The translations under genes and the position numbers were made by a program. The notes under the pieces are model-generated. The model searched no databases. It worked only from the letters and a program-made list of their open reading frames with translations, and had not been told where the DNA came from. From Bacteroidia bacterium (lineage in GTDB: Bacteria > Bacteroidota > Bacteroidia > Flavobacteriales > Flavobacteriaceae), in contig JAUIFO010000005.1 of NCBI GenBank assembly GCA_030430385.1, positions 124,001 through 188,000 on the forward strand: 64,000 bases of DNA, in the 5' to 3' direction. Positions 26,045 to 34,888 of this stretch are shown here, piece after piece. Position 1 is the stretch's first letter. Every line of letters starts with the position of its first letter.

Positions 26045-27703
26045 ATGAAACGTATTTATATAACACTTTTACTTATAAGTGTTGTTTTTTCTTGTAAAGA
26101 AGACGCAAAAACCAACACAACCGATGCTAATGATGCAATGAATAAAGAGACTGCAACCACACCGATGAAAAAAAACCTAAGTAAGTATGTTAGTTTTAAA
26201 CTTACTTCTGACCTAAGTAAATTAACTGAAAAAGAACGTCAAATGGTTCCTCTGTTGATCAAGGCTTCCGACTTGATGAACCAATTATTTTGGTATGAAG
26301 CTTATGGTGATAAAAGAGTGTTATTGGAATCTATTTCTGATGAAGACACTAAAAAATATGTAGAGATTAACTATGGTCCATGGGATCGTTTAGATGGAAA
26401 TAAACCATTTGTTGATGGTGTCGAAAAAAAGCCAGCAGGTGCTAATTTTTATCCTGCTAATATGACTAAGGAAGAATTTGAAGCTGCTGAAATTGACAAT
26501 AAATCAAGCCTTTATACTTTTATTCGTCGTGATGAAAATGGCAGGTTGTACGCTATTCCTTATCATAAACAATTCGAGCTTCAGGTACAAAAGGCTTCAG
26601 ATATATTACTGTCGGCGTCTGAACTAGCTGAAGATAAAGGCTTAAAAAGATATTTGGAGTTAAGAGCAAAAGCTTTACTTGATGATAATTACCAAGCTAG
26701 TGATTTGGCATGGATGGATATGAAAACCAATACTTTGGATATCGTAATTGGTCCAATTGAAACTTATGAAGATCAATTGTTTGGAAATAAAGCAGCTCAC
26801 GAAGCTTATGTGTTAATTAAAGATCAAGAGTGGAGCAAGCGTTTAGCAAGATTTAGCCAATACTTACCACAACTACAGAAAGATTTACCTGTTGATGGTG
26901 CTTATAAAAAAGAAATGCCAGGAACCGATAGTGATCTTAACGCTTATGATGTTGTTTACTATGCTGGAGATTGTAACTCTGGAAGTAAAACAATTGCGAT
27001 AAATCTTCCAAATGACGAGGAGGTACAACTTCAGAAAGGAACGCGTCGCTTGCAATTAAAAAATGCGATGCGTGCGAAATTTGATAAGATCCTTTTACCA
27101 ATTTCTGAGGTGCTTATTGATGAAAGTCAGCGTAAGCATATTACTTTCGATGCGTTTTTTGCAAATACCATGTTCCATGAGGTGGCTCACGGACTCGGAA
27201 TTAAAAATAGAATCGATGGTAAAGGAACAGTTAGAACAGCATTAAAGGAACATGCCAGTGCGCTTGAAGAAGGTAAAGCCGATATTTTAGGACTGTACAT
27301 GATTCAACAACTAAAAGAAAAAGGCGAAGTTGATAACGATATTAAAGATAATATGGTAACATTTATGGCTGGGATCTTCCGCTCTGTTCGTTTTGGAGCT
27401 TCCTCTGCTCATGGTAAAGCTAATATGATTCGTTTTAATTTCTTTAAAGAACAAGGTGCTTTTTCCAGAAACGATGATGGCACATACAAAGTGAATTTTG
27501 ACAAAATGGAAGAAGCTATGAAAAACTTATCTAATCTAATTTTAACACTTCAAGGAGATGGTGATTACGAAGGCGTTTCAGGATTAGTAGAAAGTATGGG
27601 ATTAATTGCTCCAGAACTGCAAGCCGATTTAGATCGCTTAAGTGATGCTAATATTCCTGTAGATGTGATTTTTGAACAAGGAACAAAAGCACTAGGTCTC
27701 TAA
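26045..27703 (+). CDS. Dipeptidyl-peptidase III-like zinc peptidase (M49 family), lipoprotein
   Basis: 552 residues with a lipoprotein signal (MKRIYITLLLISVVFSC). The zinc motif is the pentapeptide HEVAH in FHEVAHGLG, about residue 379, and the second motif EEGKAD in ALEEGKADILGLY lies about 30 residues later. Classical DPP III has the hexapeptide HEXXGH and EEXRAE/D. A five-residue HEXXH form is known in some bacterial M49 members such as that of Caldithrix. It should remove dipeptides from peptide N-termini; the lipobox puts it in the periplasm or on the outer membrane. The POT peptide transporter gene is convergent next door, which fits peptide scavenging. Confidence 0.85.
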   Translation: MKRIYITLLLISVVFSCKEDAKTNTTDANDAMNKETATTPMKKNLSKYVSFKLTSDLSKLTEKERQMVPLLIKASDLMNQLFWYEAYGDKRVLLESISDEDTKKYVEINYGPWDRLDGNKPFVDGVEKKPAGANFYPANMTKEEFEAAEIDNKSSLYTFIRRDENGRLYAIPYHKQFELQVQKASDILLSASELAEDKGLKRYLELRAKALLDDNYQASDLAWMDMKTNTLDIVIGPIETYEDQLFGNKAAHEAYVLIKDQEWSKRLARFSQYLPQLQKDLPVDGAYKKEMPGTDSDLNAYDVVYYAGDCNSGSKTIAINLPNDEEVQLQKGTRRLQLKNAMRAKFDKILLPISEVLIDESQRKHITFDAFFANTMFHEVAHGLGIKNRIDGKGTVRTALKEHASALEEGKADILGLYMIQQLKEKGEVDNDIKDNMVTFMAGIFRSVRFGASSAHGKANMIRFNFFKEQGAFSRNDDGTYKVNFDKMEEAMKNLSNLILTLQGDGDYEGVSGLVESMGLIAPELQADLDRLSDANIPVDVIFEQGTKALGL

Positions 27704-27737
27704 AAGGGATTGCTTCTGAAATAAAAGTTTATGAAAG

Positions 27738-27774
27738 ACCTGTCTTGTAATTTTATAAGACAGGTGTTTTTTTT
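27738..27774 (+). terminator. Intrinsic terminator after the M49-family gene
   Basis: Stem ACCTGTCTT / AAGACAGGT with a 10-base loop, followed by TTTTTTTT on the plus strand. It abuts the stop of the convergent transporter gene. Confidence 0.87.
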
Positions 27775-29317
27775 AATGTATACCAGACATTAACTTTTTA
27801 ATGAAAGACGAAAGCAGAAGTGCTAAAATACCAACAATAATGGTAACTGTTCCAAAACTAGCATATACTGAGACATATGAAAATAACTGCTGGAAATTAC
27901 TATTAAAACTTAGTGATGCTTCAGTACTTATACCAGTAATAAATGTTGTTACTTGGCCTAAAAAACCTTGATTCAAAATAGAAGTTTCTCCAGGGTTGAC
28001 AGTTGTTAATTTAGCAATCTTACCTGCGAAAAAGTGACCATAAAAATTTGCCGAAAACCAAACTCCCATGATAAAAGCCACGTATTTTAAAGGGGATAAT
28101 TCTGTCATTTTAGACAATCCTATTGGTGATAAAAATAATTCACCTATGGTGAGTACTAAATATCCAAAGACCAAATAACTCATCGATGTTTTTGCAAAGG
28201 TGTCTGCACTATGCGCTGATAAACCAAAAATAACAAAGCCTAAACCAAGAAAAATGAGTCCTAGTGCAAACTTTATTGCAGAATTCGGATTGGCATTACG
28301 CTTGTTTAAAAATGTCCAAAGCATCGAAAACGGAATGGCAAATAGAATGATAAAACCAGCATTAATACTATTTGTGCCAGCGGCATCCATACCAACAAGA
28401 TTGACATTTCTATCGGCGAATAAGGTTAGTGAACTACCAGCTTGTTCAAATATTGCTGAGAATAACGTGTATAAAACTGTAAAATACACAGCTACCAGCA
28501 AACGTTTCTTTTCTCTAGTGCTTACCGATTTTAATATATACAGAATGTAACTTATCAAAAACACCGAAATGATCCATACCAAATAGTGTTCAAACTCATG
28601 AAATTTTATGATCAATGCAAAAACAGGCACTGATAAAAATGCTAAAGCAGGGATTAATTCTCCCTTCTTTAAACCAAACTTTTTTTGATTGTAGTGTTTA
28701 AGGTTAGGCACTAAACCTTTGTCTTCAAAAATATGTTGCTTTAAACCTCTGTTGAATACTAATAAACCTATAATCATACCTATACCTGCAAGAACAAATC
28801 CATAATGCCAGCCATAAGCTTCAGCAAACCAAGCACAAGCTAATGGAGCAATAGCTGCACCAAGGTTGATTCCTAAATAGAAAATTGTAAAACCAGAATC
28901 CCGTCTCGAGTCATCTTGTTCATATAATTCACCAACAAACGATGATATATTAGGTTTAAAAAAACCATTTCCAACAATAATTAAACCTAAAGATCCATAA
29001 AAGAAAACTGTATGTTCAAAGGTTAGAAAGAAATGTCCTAATGCCATCAAAATGCCACCAAGTAAAATGGCTTTTCTAAATCCTAAAATCTTATCTGCTA
29101 AAATACCTCCAATAAGTGGCGTAACATATACTAACGACATGTAGGCTGCATATACACCAAAAGCCATATCATCAGAAAATAATAATTGCTTGGTCATATA
29201 CAGCACTAAAAGTGCACGCATTCCATAGAAAGAGAAGCGTTCCCAAAGTTCAGCAAAAAATAAGTAGATCAATCCTTTTGGGTGTCCAAAAATATCTTTG
29301 GAATTGGTTGTTGCCAT
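27773..29317 (-). CDS. POT family proton-dependent oligopeptide transporter
   Basis: 514 residues, MFS fold with about 12-14 helices. The E-x-x-E-R-F-x-x-Y/F-G motif of POT proteins is present as AELWERFSFYGMRALL at about 22-37, and GFTIFYLGINLGAAIAPL is the PTR2 family signature. It imports di- and tripeptides with protons across the inner membrane. Next to a secreted M49 peptidase, so the pair could feed on peptides. Monocistronic. Confidence 0.93.
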   Translation of the reverse strand: MATTNSKDIFGHPKGLIYLFFAELWERFSFYGMRALLVLYMTKQLLFSDDMAFGVYAAYMSLVYVTPLIGGILADKILGFRKAILLGGILMALGHFFLTFEHTVFFYGSLGLIIVGNGFFKPNISSFVGELYEQDDSRRDSGFTIFYLGINLGAAIAPLACAWFAEAYGWHYGFVLAGIGMIIGLLVFNRGLKQHIFEDKGLVPNLKHYNQKKFGLKKGELIPALAFLSVPVFALIIKFHEFEHYLVWIISVFLISYILYILKSVSTREKKRLLVAVYFTVLYTLFSAIFEQAGSSLTLFADRNVNLVGMDAAGTNSINAGFIILFAIPFSMLWTFLNKRNANPNSAIKFALGLIFLGLGFVIFGLSAHSADTFAKTSMSYLVFGYLVLTIGELFLSPIGLSKMTELSPLKYVAFIMGVWFSANFYGHFFAGKIAKLTTVNPGETSILNQGFLGQVTTFITGISTEASLSFNSNFQQLFSYVSVYASFGTVTIIVGILALLLSSFIKKLMSGIH

Positions 29318-29411
29318 CTGTTCAGTTTTTTGATTTAGGTGGCAATGTATTTTGAACCGTTCTAAAAACTGAATCGTGTAACTAATTATAGCAAATTATA
29401 ATGAATTGTGC

Positions 29412-30572
29412 TTAATTGTAACTGGAAATACTCGTGTTAATAAATGTAGCGTAGTTGCTGTTTTCAGGTGTTTTGAGAAATTCTTCAAGTAAGGTTTGAT
29501 CAATAGAAATATGATCAGGAATCATGCGTAATCTGTAGCGACCTTCTCCAATAAATGTAAACAAATCTCGTCTGTCTAGTGTTTGCGTATGGTCTAATTC
29601 AAGAATAGTATTAATGTTATTTATGATTCTTGTAAGATAAGTTTGATTTGTTATTTCACCACCTAAACTCACAAGTAAACTTTGCGAATCACCTTCTCCA
29701 TATTTACGTCGAATAGCAAACTTTAATAAATTTTTGTACTGTGTGGTTTTAGAGCCAAAATCAATGGTTTGTTCAAACACAGCTTTGGTAGGAATGCTAA
29801 TTTTCACCAAGCTCCAATCTAAAAAACTTATGGTCATTTCATTGGGTTTCGGTGTATTCGCTAAACGAATAACCCAAGAAGTCGCTAATACAAGAAAGAT
29901 TGAGATTAATGAGGTTTTAGCTATGATCTTTGTGAGATTATTACTAAAGTCGCTACCATAGTGTACAAACACTTCCGAAAGTTGTGACGAAAACATTAAA
30001 AATACAATGAGTATAGAAATAAGAGCCACAACTTTTAAGCCTCTGTAAGCAAAGGTTCTATAGAGTGTAATGCCTAATAGTGTACATAGTAAACCTGATA
30101 GCATCAAATCAGGAACACCACTTAAATCAATCCCATTTTCTATGGTGTTGGTTTCTGAAAAGGTTGATAGTAAAAATGTAAATAGTGAAGTGACAATGAT
30201 AATAGCAATGATTAAACGAATGTTCTTTTTATTATGGTATATAAAGCGTGGTGCATAGTAAAAATAAAATAATGCCAACAATAAAAACATATTGTTTACA
30301 ATAGATAACAAATGAATTCCAAATTGAAAAGCTGTAGTGTCTTCAAAAGTAAAAGAAAACCCAAAATACGACCAGCATCCTGAGAACACCCAAACAAACA
30401 TTGCTAAGCTTAAGTATAATAAGCCTTTATCTACTCTCTTTTGAGAGCCATCTTCTTCTAAAATAGTCTTAAATCGCTTTCTAATATTGATCCAAAGAAC
30501 TAGAAGTAAAGTCGCACCTATAAAGGATATGAAAATATGAGATAAAAAGTAAAATTCAGCAACTTTAGACAT
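29412..30572 (-). CDS. Unknown multi-pass membrane protein with C-terminal cytoplasmic domain
   Basis: 386 residues. About seven transmembrane helices lie in the first 235 residues (for example FISFIGATLLLVLWINI, IIAIIIVTSLFTFLLS, LISIFLVLATSWVIRL). A soluble C-terminal part of about 150 residues follows, containing FAIRRKYGEGDSQSLLVSLG and a short DRRDLFTFIGEGRYRLRMIP motif reminiscent of a winged-helix or effector domain. The seven-helix plus soluble layout recalls 7TM receptor proteins, but I cannot name a family. Its ATG is two bases after the ACMS decarboxylase stop, so it is the last gene of that transcript and may sense or move something linked to tryptophan catabolism (inference). Confidence 0.7.
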   Translation of the reverse strand: MSKVAEFYFLSHIFISFIGATLLLVLWINIRKRFKTILEEDGSQKRVDKGLLYLSLAMFVWVFSGCWSYFGFSFTFEDTTAFQFGIHLLSIVNNMFLLLALFYFYYAPRFIYHNKKNIRLIIAIIIVTSLFTFLLSTFSETNTIENGIDLSGVPDLMLSGLLCTLLGITLYRTFAYRGLKVVALISILIVFLMFSSQLSEVFVHYGSDFSNNLTKIIAKTSLISIFLVLATSWVIRLANTPKPNEMTISFLDWSLVKISIPTKAVFEQTIDFGSKTTQYKNLLKFAIRRKYGEGDSQSLLVSLGGEITNQTYLTRIINNINTILELDHTQTLDRRDLFTFIGEGRYRLRMIPDHISIDQTLLEEFLKTPENSNYATFINTSISSYN

Positions 30573-30574
30573 GG

Positions 30575-31666
30575 TTAATTCCCTAGAATTCTATTGACCA
30601 GCTTTTGTTTAGCATCCTCATCGTCTCCACACAACCATTGCATCACATTGTTTTGCCAAATATCATCGCGTTCGGTTTCGGTGATGATCTTTCGGTCTAT
30701 AGCTAGATCTAATATTTTTCCTGGATAGGAACTCTGTTTCTCACTTTCCATTTCACCTAAAGGATACGGATCGTCTAATCCCATCAAGACTTGTTTAGAA
30801 CCTTGATTTTTGATGAGGAGTTCTAAACTTCCTGTGTCATGTACCAAAGTATCAAAAAAGATGTTCTTATGACCAACTGCTTTTCTAGGATGCGTTTTGC
30901 CTTCAAATAGATCTGGCCTACCATCAAAACCTTGAATACGTCTCCCTAAATTTATTTGTGCCAATTGACCTCCATGAGCAAAACAAATACGCATGTTCTT
31001 ATACTTTTCATAATACCCATTTAACGTTAAAAAGTGATACGCATCTGCACATTGCGCTAGCATCCAAATCAAATGAAAACGCCAAGACGTGTTTTCGAGT
31101 TTTATAAACTTTTCACCATCATAAGGATGAACTTCAACGGCTAAATTGTATTTATCAGCCAATTCAAAAATGGGTTCATTTTCTTCATCAAAAATACAGC
31201 GCCAAGTTCCAATAGTGTCCATATAATGTGTAGGCAAACAAAGAAGCTGCATTCCTAATTCTTCTACACATCGTTCAATTTCCCAACACGCACCTCTTAC
31301 AAAACCAGGATGCACAACAAATCCGCAAGTAAACTTACTTGGATGCTCTTTTTGAACGCTTGCATTAAAATCATTTTGAAAACGTAAGGCTTGCTTCATT
31401 TCTTCCAAACGCAGCCCATTTCCATAAAGCTGCGATAAGTTGAGCACAACGGCATGGTCTATTTTAAAATGTTCCATCCAAGCTAACTTTTCATTTAAGA
31501 AAAAACTAGAATCTGTAATGGGTCTGTTCCAGTCTTTTTGAAGCATAAATTTTCGGTCTTTATCTACCCAAAAAATCCCTTTATCCTTCATGAAGTCAGG
31601 AATCTCTTCAGGATAAGGTAATAAATGTGAGTGACCGTTTATTCTAAGTTTACGTTGTTTTTCCAT
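30575..31666 (-). CDS. 2-amino-3-carboxymuconate-6-semialdehyde decarboxylase
   Basis: 363 residues, amidohydrolase-2 fold. The metal-binding H-x-H is in GHSHLLPYPEE, with further His in VEVHPYDG and CFAHGGQ, and Asp in LMGLDDPYPLGE. ACMSD decarboxylates the ring-cleavage product of 3-hydroxyanthranilate to 2-aminomuconate semialdehyde, steering carbon away from NAD synthesis toward degradation. The flanking dioxygenase, ALDH and RidA genes support this. Start chosen at ATG 31666; the in-frame TTG at 31681 adds five residues. Confidence 0.9.
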   Translation of the reverse strand: MEKQRKLRINGHSHLLPYPEEIPDFMKDKGIFWVDKDRKFMLQKDWNRPITDSSFFLNEKLAWMEHFKIDHAVVLNLSQLYGNGLRLEEMKQALRFQNDFNASVQKEHPSKFTCGFVVHPGFVRGACWEIERCVEELGMQLLCLPTHYMDTIGTWRCIFDEENEPIFELADKYNLAVEVHPYDGEKFIKLENTSWRFHLIWMLAQCADAYHFLTLNGYYEKYKNMRICFAHGGQLAQINLGRRIQGFDGRPDLFEGKTHPRKAVGHKNIFFDTLVHDTGSLELLIKNQGSKQVLMGLDDPYPLGEMESEKQSSYPGKILDLAIDRKIITETERDDIWQNNVMQWLCGDDEDAKQKLVNRILGN

Positions 31667-31765
31667 AGTTGTGTTACACAAAAAAGAGAATCTTTATTGG
31701 TGTTATTGCAAGGTTTTAACCATAGCAATCGGGATTAATTTTTAATTAGATCTAATGCATAAGCA

Positions 31766-32302
31766 TTAATCTTCTAACTGCACTTTCTTAGGAGGCTGCA
31801 TAACCTCACCACAATTCGGGCAACTTCGCTTATCCACATCACCATAATATTTGTCGAAAATAGCAGGCATATCTGTTTCTATATTGTCTAAGGTAAAGTC
31901 TTCTTCATACAATTTTGTGGTACAATGTTCGCAAAACCAAAGTAACGCATCTTGCACACCGTCTTCACGAGGATATTCAATAACCAATCCGACAGTATTA
32001 GCGCCACGTTGTGGAGAATGCGGAACTTTAGGAGGTAATAAAAAGATCTCTCCTTCTCTAATATGAATGTCTTTTGGAGTGCCTTTATCAATGACTTTCA
32101 AAACAATATCACCTTCAACCTGATAAAAGAATTCTGGCGTTTCGTTATAATGGTAATCTTTTCGACTATTAGGACCACCAACCACCATCACAATAAAATC
32201 GCCATTTTTCCAAACCACTTTATTGCCAACTGGCGGCTTAAGAAGATGTCTGTGTTCTTCAATCCAAGCTTTAAAATTAATAGGAGGATACAATTTACTC
32301 AT
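31766..32302 (-). CDS. 3-hydroxyanthranilate 3,4-dioxygenase
   Basis: 178 residues, the short bacterial form. Cupin fold with metal ligands in HYNETPEFFYQ (His, Glu) and KVPHSPQR (His). A second rubredoxin-like site is formed by FCEHC and SCPNCG in the C-terminal tail, as in other bacterial enzymes. It opens the 3-hydroxyanthranilate ring with O2. Part of the minus-strand kynurenine cluster; a 199-base gap with a two-hairpin repeat separates it from the SDR gene upstream. Confidence 0.94.
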   Translation of the reverse strand: MSKLYPPINFKAWIEEHRHLLKPPVGNKVVWKNGDFIVMVVGGPNSRKDYHYNETPEFFYQVEGDIVLKVIDKGTPKDIHIREGEIFLLPPKVPHSPQRGANTVGLVIEYPREDGVQDALLWFCEHCTTKLYEEDFTLDNIETDMPAIFDKYYGDVDKRSCPNCGEVMQPPKKVQLED

Positions 32303-32319
32303 TGTTGTTGTGTTTTTTT

Positions 32320-32456
32320 TTGGCGTTTTCTACTTCGCTAGTGGTTTACTAGCGTCGTATAACCAGGCTTTCCGTTTTATCTTTTTGCATTTCTCACTTC
32401 GAGAACCTCAGTGAACAAAATGCAAAAAGGATATCACATCAATCCTTAACGCAAAT
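32320..32456. repeat. Two-hairpin dispersed element, copy B
   Basis: Starts TGGCGTTTTC, then hairpin 1 (CGCTAGT 32336-32342 / ACTAGCG 32348-32354), then AGGCTTTCCGTTTTATC, hairpin 2 (CTTTTTGCATTT / AAAATGCAAAAAG), and ends AGGATATCACATCAATCC followed by TTAACGC. The block order matches 1735-1870 while the hairpin loops differ. The loop of hairpin 2 has ACTTCGAGAACCTCAGTGA, similar to a lone fragment at 42702-42722. It lies just upstream of the dioxygenase start codon. Confidence 0.55.
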
Positions 32457-32501
32457 TCATCAATTCAATAAAATTAGTAATAAAAAACGAAATTTTAATG
32501 C

Positions 32502-33284
32502 TTAAAGCGACTTTGTTCGGCCACCATCAACAGGTAGGTTGATTCCATTAATGTAAGCGGCACGCTCACTCGCCAAAAACGTGATAGCACTAGCTAATTC
32601 TTCTGGTTTCGCAAAGCGTTTTGCTGGCACAGCACTTTTCATCGCATTGGCAGCTTCTTCTTCGGTTTTTCCTGTTTTAGCCGATTTGTTCTTGATGATT
32701 TCTGTAAGACGTTCGGTTCCAGTTGCACCTGGCAAAACGTTATTTACAGTAATAGCAAATTGACCTAATTCGTTAGCTAAGGTTTTACTCCAATTGGCAA
32801 CAGCACCTCTAATGGTATTGCTTACACCTAAACCATCTAAAGGTTGTTTTACAGACGTCGAAATCACATTGATAATTCGTCCGTAGGCTTCTTGCTTCAT
32901 AAACGGAACAACCGCTTGCGCTAAGACATGATTGCATTTTAAATGTTGCGTAAAGGCATTTTCAAATTCTGAAACTTCAGCAGAAAAAACGGGACCACCT
33001 TTAGGGCCTCCAGTATTATTTACTAAAATGTGAAAGCCATGATTGGCTTCAATGTAAGCCGATACTTTCTCTTTAAGTTCCTGCGGATTAGAAAAATCGG
33101 CTACAATATAATCATGAGGTCTGTGTTGTGGTAGTTCGGCTAAAGTGGCTTTTAGTTTGTCTTCGTTTCTGGCAATTAAGGTGACGATGGTGCCTTCTTC
33201 AGCTAAAGCTAAAGCAGTCGCTTTACCAATTCCTGCAGTACTTCCACAGACCAAAGCGTATTTGTTGTTGAGTTCTAGATTCAT
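32502..33284 (-). CDS. Atypical SDR family oxidoreductase in the kynurenine cluster
   Basis: 260 residues. Rossmann motif GSTAGIGKA near residue 14 and NTGGPKGG match SDR enzymes. The usual Tyr-x-x-x-Lys is not there: the aligned segment reads LGVSNTIRGAVANWSK, with Ser where Tyr is expected and Arg for Lys. This S-N-x-x-R pattern marks a known group of divergent SDRs. The substrate is unknown, but its place between the ALDH and the dioxygenase suggests a role in the pathway. An in-frame ATG at 33293 lies inside a palindromic repeat, so ATG 33284 is preferred. Confidence 0.82.
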   Translation of the reverse strand: MNLELNNKYALVCGSTAGIGKATALALAEEGTIVTLIARNEDKLKATLAELPQHRPHDYIVADFSNPQELKEKVSAYIEANHGFHILVNNTGGPKGGPVFSAEVSEFENAFTQHLKCNHVLAQAVVPFMKQEAYGRIINVISTSVKQPLDGLGVSNTIRGAVANWSKTLANELGQFAITVNNVLPGATGTERLTEIIKNKSAKTGKTEEEAANAMKSAVPAKRFAKPEELASAITFLASERAAYINGINLPVDGGRTKSL

Positions 33285-33288
33285 AGTT

Positions 33289-33367
33289 GTCATCCTGAAC
33301 TTGATTCAGGATCTTTTTAATGTTAGTTTCATTTATAATGTGATACTGAAACGCGTTCAGTATGACT
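33289..33367. repeat. Paired GTCAT-type palindromes upstream of the SDR gene
   Basis: Unit 1: ATCCTGAA / TTCAGGAT (33292-33312). Unit 2: ATACTGAA / TTCAGTAT (33343-33363). The outer ends GTCATCCTGAA and TTCAGTATGAC are inverted relative to each other, so the pair is arranged head to head like bacterial interspersed mosaic elements. It fills most of the gap between the ALDH stop and the SDR start. Confidence 0.7.
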
Positions 33368-33375
33368 TTAAGTTG

Positions 33376-34815
33376 TTAATACTTAATACACACATTTTTA
33401 GCTTCTGTAAAAAAGCGCAAGGCTTCAAAACCACCTTCGCGACCAACACCACTTGCTTTTACACCGCCAAAAGGTGTTCGTAAATCGCGCATCATCCAAG
33501 TGTTGACCCAAACAATTCCAGCTTGAAGCTGGTTACTCATGCGCATAGTGCGTTTTAAATTGTTCGTCCAAAGCGTCGCAGATAAACCGTATTTAACTTT
33601 ATTAGCCATTTGTAAAACCTCTTCTTCGGTATCAAAAGGCATAAGAGTCACAACTGGACCAAAAATTTCTTCCTGATTAACACGACATTCATCAGTTGCA
33701 ACTTCAATCACTGTAGGTTCGAGATAATAACCGTTTTCAAAACCAGCAACACTTACTTCGTTTCCACCACACAATACGGTTCCATTCTCTGTTTTGGCAA
33801 TCTGTATGTAATCTTTCACTTTTTCTAAATGCGGTTTTGAAACCAAAGCGCCAATATTGGTATTTGCTTCCGAAGGATGACCTACTTTAAGCTGTTTAAC
33901 TTTAGCAACAAAATCGGTTTTGAATTTATCGTAAATAGGGCGTTCAACAAAAATCCGACTTCCGCAAAGGCAAATCTGACCTTGATTAGCGAAAGACGAG
34001 CGAACAGTCGTGTTGAGCATGTCTTCATAATCGCAATCGGCAAAAATGATATTCGGGTTTTTACCTCCAAGTTCAAGTGATAATTTTTTAAACATTGGCG
34101 CTGCAGTTTTAGCAATATGTGCTCCAGTAGCAGTGCCTCCAGTAAATGAAATTGCCTTAATATTGGGATGCTCAATAATGGCTTGGCCAGTTGTGGTTCC
34201 TAAACCGTGAACAATATTTAATACACCTTTAGGTAAGCCAGCTTCGTTGCAAATTTCACCAAGCAAATAGGCAGTCATTGGTGTCACTTCACTGGGTTTG
34301 GCAACTATACAATTTCCAGTGGCTAATGCAGGTGCGATTTTCCAGGTAAACAAGTAGAGTGGAAGGTTCCAAGGTGAAATACAACCAACAACACCAATAG
34401 GCTGACGCAAAGTATAATTAATTGCATTTTGACCAACGCTTTCATGACTTTCACTAGCGAATTGCGTAATGGCATTTCCAAAAAAACGAAAATTACTGGC
34501 TGCTCTTGGGATATCGACAGTTTTAGCTAAACTTACAGGTTTTCCGTTGTCTTTAGATTCGGCTTCTGCAAAGCGTTGTAAATTGGCTTCTAATAGTTCA
34601 GAAATTTTAATTAAAATGCGACTGCGTTCTTCTAAAGTGGTTTGCGACCAAAGTTTAAAAGCCGATTGGGCACTTTGATACGCTTGCTCAACATCTTCAG
34701 AAGATGAATTTGGAATTTGTCCATACACTTCTCCATTGGAAGGATTGTAATTGTCAATCCATTGCTTGTGTACAGGATTTTGAAAGCTACCGTTGATATA
34801 GTTTTGAATGTTCAT
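33376..34815 (-). CDS. 2-aminomuconate semialdehyde dehydrogenase-type ALDH
   Basis: 479 residues. Aldehyde dehydrogenase family: GFxNPxxx-style cofactor region (ISFTGGTATGAH), general base Glu in LSLELGGKNP, catalytic Cys in NQGQICLCGSR. In this cluster it should oxidise 2-aminomuconate semialdehyde to 2-aminomuconate with NAD, directly after ACMSD. A wider semialdehyde specificity cannot be excluded by sequence alone. Upstream are the two DUF6090 genes, 73 bases away. Confidence 0.88.
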   Translation of the reverse strand: MNIQNYINGSFQNPVHKQWIDNYNPSNGEVYGQIPNSSSEDVEQAYQSAQSAFKLWSQTTLEERSRILIKISELLEANLQRFAEAESKDNGKPVSLAKTVDIPRAASNFRFFGNAITQFASESHESVGQNAINYTLRQPIGVVGCISPWNLPLYLFTWKIAPALATGNCIVAKPSEVTPMTAYLLGEICNEAGLPKGVLNIVHGLGTTTGQAIIEHPNIKAISFTGGTATGAHIAKTAAPMFKKLSLELGGKNPNIIFADCDYEDMLNTTVRSSFANQGQICLCGSRIFVERPIYDKFKTDFVAKVKQLKVGHPSEANTNIGALVSKPHLEKVKDYIQIAKTENGTVLCGGNEVSVAGFENGYYLEPTVIEVATDECRVNQEEIFGPVVTLMPFDTEEEVLQMANKVKYGLSATLWTNNLKRTMRMSNQLQAGIVWVNTWMMRDLRTPFGGVKASGVGREGGFEALRFFTEAKNVCIKY

Positions 34816-34888
34816 GTTAGAACTGTTGGTTCGCGCTTACAAGTTAAAAGATATTTAGTACAAAATCTAGTTTAATGATTAAAAGAAT

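Noticed and set aside
29385..29411. Terminator after the kynurenine cluster
   Set aside because: The AT-rich near-palindrome there has no G/C in the stem and no convincing U-run.
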